Source of the DNA: Verrucomicrobia bacterium UBA4286
GTDB lineage: Bacteria; Verrucomicrobiota; Kiritimatiellia; RFP12; UBA1067
Reading direction: 5' to 3'
DNA length: 15,331 nt
NCBI GenBank assembly: GCA_002395905.1
Contig: DGVK01000189.1
Location: 1 to 15,331 of the forward strand
Notes under the pieces: model-generated
Database searches by the model: none
What the model saw: only the letters and a program-made list of their open reading frames with translations
What the model was told of the DNA's origin: nothing
Program-made: the position numbers and the translations under genes
Part shown: positions 15,121 to 15,331 of the stretch, in pieces
Numbering within the stretch: position 1 is the stretch's first letter
Layout of the letters: each line of letters opens with the position of its first letter

Positions 15121-15331
15121 ATGAAACGGATTACAACGCTCCTGGCCGCGTGTCTTTGCACCGCCGCGCTGCAGGCCGGTCTTTCGCGCGAGAGTTTCGC
15201 GAACCCTCCGCACGAGGCTCGCGCCCACACGTGGTGGCACTGGATGAACGGCAACGTCACGAAGGCCGGCATCACCGCCGACCTGGAGGCCATGGCGAAG
15301 GCCGGAATCGGCGGCGCGCAGATCTTCGACG
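15121..15331 (+). CDS. Second GH106-like glycoside hydrolase, truncated by the window end
   Basis: Only the first 70 codons are present. MKRITTLLAACLCTAALQAG is a clear signal peptide. It is followed by NPPHEARAHTWWHWMNGNVT and KAGITADLEAMAKAGIGGAQ, then IFD. The WWHWMNGN-(V)-(T/S)-K-x-GIT pattern is the classical N-terminal motif of GH106 alpha-L-rhamnosidases. The gene starts 11 bases after the folE stop and is probably co-transcribed with it. The same motif family is seen in the gene at 11862-14459, where it reads WFHIIGGNASKEGL, so the two are probably distant paralogues. The catalytic region lies beyond the window, so activity cannot be judged. Confidence 0.8.
   Translation, partial: MKRITTLLAACLCTAALQAGLSRESFANPPHEARAHTWWHWMNGNVTKAGITADLEAMAKAGIGGAQIFD

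Overview
The window reads as two unrelated stretches of DNA joined inside one open reading frame. Bases 1 to about 2,900 look like a Bacillota (Lachnospiraceae-type) iron/heme ABC transporter operon: the tail of an upstream gene, a lipoprotein substrate-binding protein with an extra N-terminal beta-sandwich domain, a FecCD-type permease, and the first 40-odd codons of the matching FecE-type ATPase. From about 2,935 to the end, the codon use (CGC arginine, GCG alanine, frequent ATA), gene types and promoters suggest a Verrucomicrobiota/Kiritimatiellae-like gut or rumen bacterium. The taxonomic placement is inference from style and gene content; no search was run.

The switch falls in the first Walker A motif of the ABC gene at 2796-4766. 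Before the motif the protein looks like a FecE transporter ATPase; after it, it is an ABC-F (ribosome-associated) ATPase with linker, second ATPase domain and C-terminal coiled coil. The frame is kept, so the gene looks intact. A metagenome assembly chimera through a shared Walker A sequence is the simplest explanation; a real recombination is possible but less likely.

The right-hand 12.4 kb: the ABC-F gene overlaps by ATGA a GntR-type winged-helix regulator with a LacI-like sensor domain. Convergent to it, sharing a CTAG double stop, is a XylR-type regulator (LacI-like sensor plus AraC DNA-binding domain). The XylR-type gene diverges from a rightward cluster: a possible small membrane peptide, a 1001-residue secreted beta-strand-repeat protein, a secreted GH5-type glycosidase and a secreted GH106-type (alpha-L-rhamnosidase family) enzyme. 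GTP cyclohydrolase I (folE) follows with its own promoter, then a second GH106-like gene cut off by the window end.

Together the right-hand part looks like a glycan-use locus without SusC/SusD, probably for a rhamnose-containing plant polysaccharide, controlled by the divergent XylR-type regulator. Three promoters share the extended -10 form TTTGnTATAAT, each 7-9 bases before a start codon, suggesting leaderless or nearly leaderless messages. Two of them form a perfect 12-bp inverted repeat in the divergent intergenic region.
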